Positions 61,352 to 64,000 of a DNA stretch of 64,000 nt are shown here, piece by piece. The notes under the pieces were generated by a model. It was not told where the DNA came from, made no database searches, and worked only from the letters and a program-made list of their open reading frames with translations. A program made the position numbers and the translations under genes. How positions within the stretch are numbered: the stretch's first letter is position 1; each line of letters starts with the position of its first letter. Location of the stretch: NCBI RefSeq assembly GCF_046250185.1, contig NZ_CP176469.1. One strand, 5' to 3'. This stretch comes from Litorimonas sp046250185 (lineage in GTDB: Bacteria > Pseudomonadota > Alphaproteobacteria > Caulobacterales > Maricaulaceae).

Positions 61352-64000
61352 GTGCAGATACAGCTTTCACGATATTGCGGGCCAGAACTGGACCTGATTG
61401 CCGCTGGTTTGCCAGAGGGCGCGGATGCGTTAGTTTTTGCCAAGGCTGTGCAGCAACAGAAATGCCGAGGCCTATTCGTGGCGCGCGACGACACACGGGC
61501 AGCCGCGTTTATGGCGGCGTGTCGGTTCTTTGCACCAAATGTTGTGACAATCTCTCTGCCGGCATGGGACTGCTTGCCCTATGACCGGGTTTCACCAGGG
61601 CAGACTTTGGCGGGGCGCAGAGCGGGCGCATTATTTTCACTTCTCACTCTCCCAACTGACCAGCCCAGCATTATCGTCACGACTGCCAGCGCCGCGATGC
61701 AACGTACACCGCCGCGTGATGTTATCCGCTCAGCTGGCTTTTCGGCAAAGGCTGGCGATCAGGTAAAGCGAGAACAGCTCGAAAATTACCTCCAGCAAAA
61801 CGGATATAGCCGTGCGTCTACCGTGATGGAGGCGGGGGATTTTGCCTTTCGTGGCGGTATCGTCGATATATTCGCGCCGACAGAAAAAACGCCTATCCGC
61901 CTCGACTTCTTCGGTGACGAGCTAGAGAGCATCCGTGAATTTGACGTGGAAACACAGCGCACGACCGAGACTCGTTCGCACCTCACCCTCTCGCCAGTGA
62001 GCGAAGTGTTTATGTCCGAAGATAATATCTCGTATTTTCGACGGGGCTATATTGCGGCCTTTGGTGGCGGCGTTGCGCGTGATCCAATATACGCAGCCGT
62101 GGTTGATGGTATTCGCCCGCAAGGTATCGAGCATTATCTTCCGCTGTTCTACGATCAAACTGAAACGATCTTCGACTATGTCGGTCCGCAAGCTTTCATT
62201 GCTTTTGACGGTTTGTTGAACGAGTCCAAATCAGAGCGTTGGGATTTGATTGAGGACTTCTATAGCTCGCGCAAAGAACATGCGGAGGCACGCGATAGCG
62301 GGTCAGGTGACCCTCGAAAATCGGCGGGCCTTTACCGACCATTGCCCTCAAGCGCTCTCTATATCGGCCCTGAAGATTGGGCAGAGATTGTCGCGCCGCT
62401 GCGCACGCGAGACCACACGGCATTTGAGCCGCCAGATGATCTCAACAAGATTGATTTTAACGGCAAACTCGCGCGTAATTTCTCGCCAGAAAGACGGACC
62501 GAAGGCACAAATGTTTTCGAGATAGCCGTTGAACACCTCAATAAGCTGCGTCTTGATAAGCAGCGAGTCTTAGTGGCGGCATGGACTGAAGGCTCCCGTG
62601 ACCGTCTGGCAAGCGTGTTGGATGACCATAATTATATTTCACCAAAACTCGATGCGTCCCGCGCACTGTCAATTAAAGGCGGCGAGACGGCAGCAGTCAT
62701 TTTACCATTGGAACACGGTTTCACATTGGGCGATCTATCAGTTTTATCAGAGCAAGATATACTTGGCGACCGGCTGATCAATCGGGGACGCAAGCGCAAA
62801 GCTAAGAACTTTATTGCCGAGGCCAGCACACTTACCCCTGGTGATTTGATTATCCATTTGGATCACGGTTTAGGGCGCTATATTGGGCTTCGGACGCTAC
62901 AAGTGTCTGACGCCCCACATGACTGCCTAGAGCTAGAATATGCAGGTGAGGCGAAGCTTTTCCTGCCCGTCGAGAATATCGAACTTCTTTCGCGTTACGG
63001 TCATGCCAGTGAAGGGGCTGTCTTGGATCGTTTGGGCGGGGCAGCATGGCAATCTCGCAAGGCGAAAGCCAAAGACAAGCTTCGAGAGATGGCGGCGGAG
63101 CTTATTATCATCGCGGCGAAACGGGCCATGCGCACGACGGAAGCGATTGAGCTTGACCCTGGGGCTTATAACGAATTTTCTGCCCGCTTTCCTTATGCCG
63201 AAACAGATGATCAACTCTCCGCGATTGACGATGTGCTGGCAGATCTGAGCAGCGGGAAGCCAATGGATCGTTTGATTTGCGGTGATGTTGGATTTGGTAA
63301 AACCGAAGTCGCGCTTCGGGGGGCATTTGCTGTGGCCATGTCTGGTCGACAAGTCGCGATTGTGGCTCCAACAACTATTCTATCGCGGCAACATTTCAAG
63401 ACTTTCTCCGAACGGTTCAAGGGGTGGCCCGTCAAGGTGCGCCAACTCTCCCGATTGGTCACTGCCAAGGAAGCCGCTTTGACCAAAGAAGAATTGGCGG
63501 CGGGACGATGTGAGATAGTGATTGGGACTCATGCCTTACTGGCCAAAACTATCAAGTTCTCTGATCTCGGCCTTGTGATTGTCGATGAAGAGCAGCGTTT
63601 TGGTGTGCGCCACAAAGAGCGGTTGAAAGAGCTTCGCGCAGACGTTCATATGCTGACATTGACCGCGACTCCAATCCCGCGAACATTGCAGATGGCTCTG
63701 TCAGGTATCCGTGATCTGTCCTTGATTGCGACTCCGCCCGTCGACCGCTTGGCCGTGCGCACTTACGTCATGCCGTTCGATGAAATCTCCATACGCAAAG
63801 CGTTGCTGCGGGAGCGTTATCGCGGTGGGCAGAGTTATTTCGTTGTGCCGCGCATTGCTGACATTCCGCGCATCGAAGAGTTCATGCGCCAAGCCGTGCC
63901 AGAGGTGAGATACGTTATTGCCCACGGTCAAATGACGCCAAGCACGCTCGAAGATATTATGACGGCCTTTTATGACGGCGAGTATGACGTGTTAATCTCG
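61352..64000 (+). CDS. mfd: Transcription-repair coupling factor Mfd (3' end outside window)
   Basis: Translocase that removes stalled RNA polymerase and recruits UvrA. The 883 codons present come from a frame starting GTG 61352, which runs to the last base; about 270 more residues are expected. The UvrB-like N-terminal part (ARDDTRAAAFMAA; GGIVDIFAPTEKTPIRLDFFGDE) is followed by the RNA polymerase-interacting and translocase domains: ICGDVGFGKTEVALRGAF, VAPTTILSRQHF, IVDEEQRFGVRHKER and TLTATPIPRTLQMA. No ATG lies nearer the conserved start, so GTG is used; no strong Shine-Dalgarno. Confidence 0.94.
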   Translation, partial: MQIQLSRYCGPELDLIAAGLPEGADALVFAKAVQQQKCRGLFVARDDTRAAAFMAACRFFAPNVVTISLPAWDCLPYDRVSPGQTLAGRRAGALFSLLTLPTDQPSIIVTTASAAMQRTPPRDVIRSAGFSAKAGDQVKREQLENYLQQNGYSRASTVMEAGDFAFRGGIVDIFAPTEKTPIRLDFFGDELESIREFDVETQRTTETRSHLTLSPVSEVFMSEDNISYFRRGYIAAFGGGVARDPIYAAVVDGIRPQGIEHYLPLFYDQTETIFDYVGPQAFIAFDGLLNESKSERWDLIEDFYSSRKEHAEARDSGSGDPRKSAGLYRPLPSSALYIGPEDWAEIVAPLRTRDHTAFEPPDDLNKIDFNGKLARNFSPERRTEGTNVFEIAVEHLNKLRLDKQRVLVAAWTEGSRDRLASVLDDHNYISPKLDASRALSIKGGETAAVILPLEHGFTLGDLSVLSEQDILGDRLINRGRKRKAKNFIAEASTLTPGDLIIHLDHGLGRYIGLRTLQVSDAPHDCLELEYAGEAKLFLPVENIELLSRYGHASEGAVLDRLGGAAWQSRKAKAKDKLREMAAELIIIAAKRAMRTTEAIELDPGAYNEFSARFPYAETDDQLSAIDDVLADLSSGKPMDRLICGDVGFGKTEVALRGAFAVAMSGRQVAIVAPTTILSRQHFKTFSERFKGWPVKVRQLSRLVTAKEAALTKEELAAGRCEIVIGTHALLAKTIKFSDLGLVIVDEEQRFGVRHKERLKELRADVHMLTLTATPIPRTLQMALSGIRDLSLIATPPVDRLAVRTYVMPFDEISIRKALLRERYRGGQSYFVVPRIADIPRIEEFMRQAVPEVRYVIAHGQMTPSTLEDIMTAFYDGEYDVLIS

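Overview
The window is ordinary chromosomal core sequence from an alphaproteobacterium. GC looks to be in the low-to-mid 50s percent (judged by eye, not computed). The case for Alphaproteobacteria is: an NDUFS4-type complex I accessory subunit and a CBP3-type cytochrome bc1 chaperone; C4-pathway haem genes (5-aminolevulinate synthase plus a cysteine-free HemB); CtaA; an RSH-type single (p)ppGpp enzyme; the order rsh-pyrE-pdxJ-acpS-lepB-rnc-era-recO-parC; and the order nrdR-rib-nusB-thiL and plsX-fabH-ihfA-merR. Gene content and GC would fit the Maricaulales/Hyphomonadales side of the class, but the genus cannot be named from this sequence alone.

Layout. 1-7 kb: acyltransferase, queF, a soluble lytic transglycosylase (minus), dapA-smpB, a coupled NYN-domain/UDG pair (minus), folK. 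7-17 kb: a long plus-strand run rpoZ-rsh-pyrE-pdxJ-acpS-lepB-rnc-era-recO-parC (stringent response, nucleotide, cofactor, secretion, RNA and DNA topology functions). 17-25 kb: a minus-strand block with htpX-like/lemA and then an anion permease, bpt and a TRAP transporter (dctP-dctQ-dctM). 25-31 kb: a dehydrogenase, an AraC regulator, divergent hemB/hemA, glyA and a GNAT. 31-36 kb: nrdR and a riboflavin operon whose RibD lacks the deaminase domain and whose RibBA has a degenerate cyclohydrolase domain, followed by nusB and thiL. 36-42 kb: bamE, bc1 chaperone, plsX-fabH-ihfA-merR, tRNA-Pro(GGG), ctaA, rplM-rpsI. 43-49 kb: argC, a small lipoprotein coupled to an alanine-type transaminase, glpX-recJ, tRNA-Glu(UUC), a DUF192 protein, tRNA-Pro(UGG). 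49.3-50.0 kb: the only gene-poor, AT-rich patch, with a small membrane ORF and the stub of an IS3-type orfA. 50-64 kb: a HerA-like ATPase, NDUFS4-like subunit, tRNA-Arg(UCU), cysK-metC-esterase operon (minus), kdsA, a DUF3089 hydrolase with an altered nucleophile elbow (minus), a DUF502 membrane protein, recG (minus), sdhE and the first 883 codons of mfd, which runs off the right edge.

The genome is compact: many neighbours overlap as ATGA, TAATG, TAGTG or TTGA, three convergent pairs share a CTAA or CTAG at their stops, and several coupled genes use TTG or GTG starts. I found no CRISPR array, prophage, intact mobile element, defence island or clearly new system. The best second looks are the incomplete riboflavin operon, the Ser-to-Asn change in the DUF3089 protein, the IS remnant, the esterase in the sulfur amino acid operon and the placement of the rsh start against a terminator.
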